A stretch of 6,053 nucleotides of DNA from Spirochaetales bacterium UBA1265 (GTDB lineage: Bacteria; Spirochaetota; Spirochaetia; Sphaerochaetales; Sphaerochaetaceae): NCBI GenBank assembly GCA_002308475.1, contig DBVL01000028.1, positions 1 through 6,053 of the forward strand. Direction: 5' to 3'. The position numbers and the translations under genes are program-made. Shown in pieces: positions 5,769 to 6,053 of this stretch. Positions within the stretch are counted from its first letter, which is position 1; every line of letters begins with the position of its first letter. The notes under the pieces were generated by a model, which searched no databases, was not told the DNA's origin, and was given only the letters and a program-made list of their open reading frames with translations.

Positions 5769-6053
5769 GTTTCTTACCAAAGAGCCGAGTCCTGATGTTG
5801 TGTCAAAGATGACAGTATCTCCGCTCTTCACGTTTCCTGAGAGTATCTGATAGACATTCTCGCCAAGATACTTGACCTGTACAGTCACTCTCTCTGTGCT
5901 TCCGTCCTCATTGAGCTTTGTAACGGTATAGACTCCGTCATTCTCGCTGACAGCACTCTGGGCCACAAGAAGCATGCTCTGCTCCTTTCCTGTGTTTATC
6001 TTGCCTTCAAAGGAGAAACCAGGCTTGAGTCCTGCTGGCGGGTCCTCAATTAT
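5754..6053 (-). CDS. MacA/HlyD-family efflux adaptor, periplasmic (partial, N-terminus off window)
   Basis: Only the last 99 residues are visible; the reading frame is open to the right edge, so the true start lies outside. The visible part matches the end of the beta-barrel and membrane-proximal domain of membrane-fusion proteins. 'GLKPGFSFEGKI' is the classic LKPGM-type turn, LLVAQSAVSENDGVYTV matches the conserved 'vP..Av...dG..VyvV' segment, and an ILSGNVKSGDTVI block matches 'ilsGLk.GD.Vv' near the C-terminus. In MacAB-TolC-type pumps this protein bridges the MacB permease and an outer-membrane channel and stimulates the ATPase. The ATPase and permease genes follow directly, supporting that role. 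No outer-membrane TolC gene is visible in the window. The internal ATG at 5975 is not the start. Family assignment is good despite the truncation; MacA is the nearest named relative by context, not by proof. Confidence 0.88.
   Translation of the reverse strand: MIEDPPAGLKPGFSFEGKINTGKEQSMLLVAQSAVSENDGVYTVTKLNEDGSTERVTVQVKYLGENVYQILSGNVKSGDTVIFDTTSGLGSLVRNVSIM

Noticed and set aside
5754..5975. Small 73-residue stand-alone protein starting at 5975
   Set aside because: The frame continues upstream without a stop to the window edge and the residues before the internal ATG fit the adaptor family, so this is the tail of a larger protein.
1..6053. Mobile element, CRISPR array, tRNA or rRNA signatures
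   Set aside because: The window is almost fully coding with ordinary chromosomal genes; I saw no inverted terminal repeats, spaced repeats, transposase motifs or tRNA-like cloverleaf sequence.

Overview
The window carries one tightly packed, co-directional block of six protein genes, all on the minus strand. Transcription therefore runs from position 6053 toward position 1. In that order the genes are: the C-terminal end of a MacA/HlyD-type membrane-fusion (periplasmic adaptor) protein; a MacB/LolD-type ABC ATPase; a MacB/FtsX-type permease; a membrane-bound sensor histidine kinase; an NtrC-family sigma-54-dependent response regulator; and the N-terminal 60 percent or so of an M3-family oligoendopeptidase F. 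Both edge genes are cut by the window. No RNA gene, mobile element or CRISPR array was seen, and there is no gene-free stretch longer than 54 bp.

The window suggests a bacterium with a two-membrane envelope (adaptor plus MacB-type pump), a sigma-54 system, ordinary Shine-Dalgarno translation and moderate GC (mid to high 40s percent by eye). The combination of gene families and the protein style would fit a spirochaete (Treponema/Sphaerochaeta-like gut or environmental lineage). This is an inference from general familiarity, not something the sequence proves.

Region 3875-6053 is the exporter. Adaptor, ATPase and permease are separated by 14 bp and by a 1-base stop/start overlap, so this is a clear operon and most likely a MacAB-like tripartite or bipartite efflux complex. 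MacB is split here into separate ATPase and permease proteins. Region 3821-3874 is the only real intergenic gap (54 bp). It holds a good sigma-70-like -10 box and, overlapping its weak -35, a near-match to a sigma-54 -24/-12 element. Region 1113-3820 is the two-component pair. The kinase stop codon abuts the regulator's very strong ribosome binding site, so the two are probably translationally coupled. Region 1-1094 is oligoendopeptidase F, 18 bp after the regulator and with its own ribosome binding site, so it is probably co-transcribed.

Taken together, a plausible reading is an envelope or peptide-stress module. The kinase senses something outside the cytoplasmic membrane, the NtrC-type regulator activates sigma-54 promoters, and the regulated machinery may include the adjacent pump and the cytosolic oligopeptidase. 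The genes themselves are recognisable family members. The regulatory arrangement and the exporter / sigma-54 two-component / peptidase association are the parts worth a second look.
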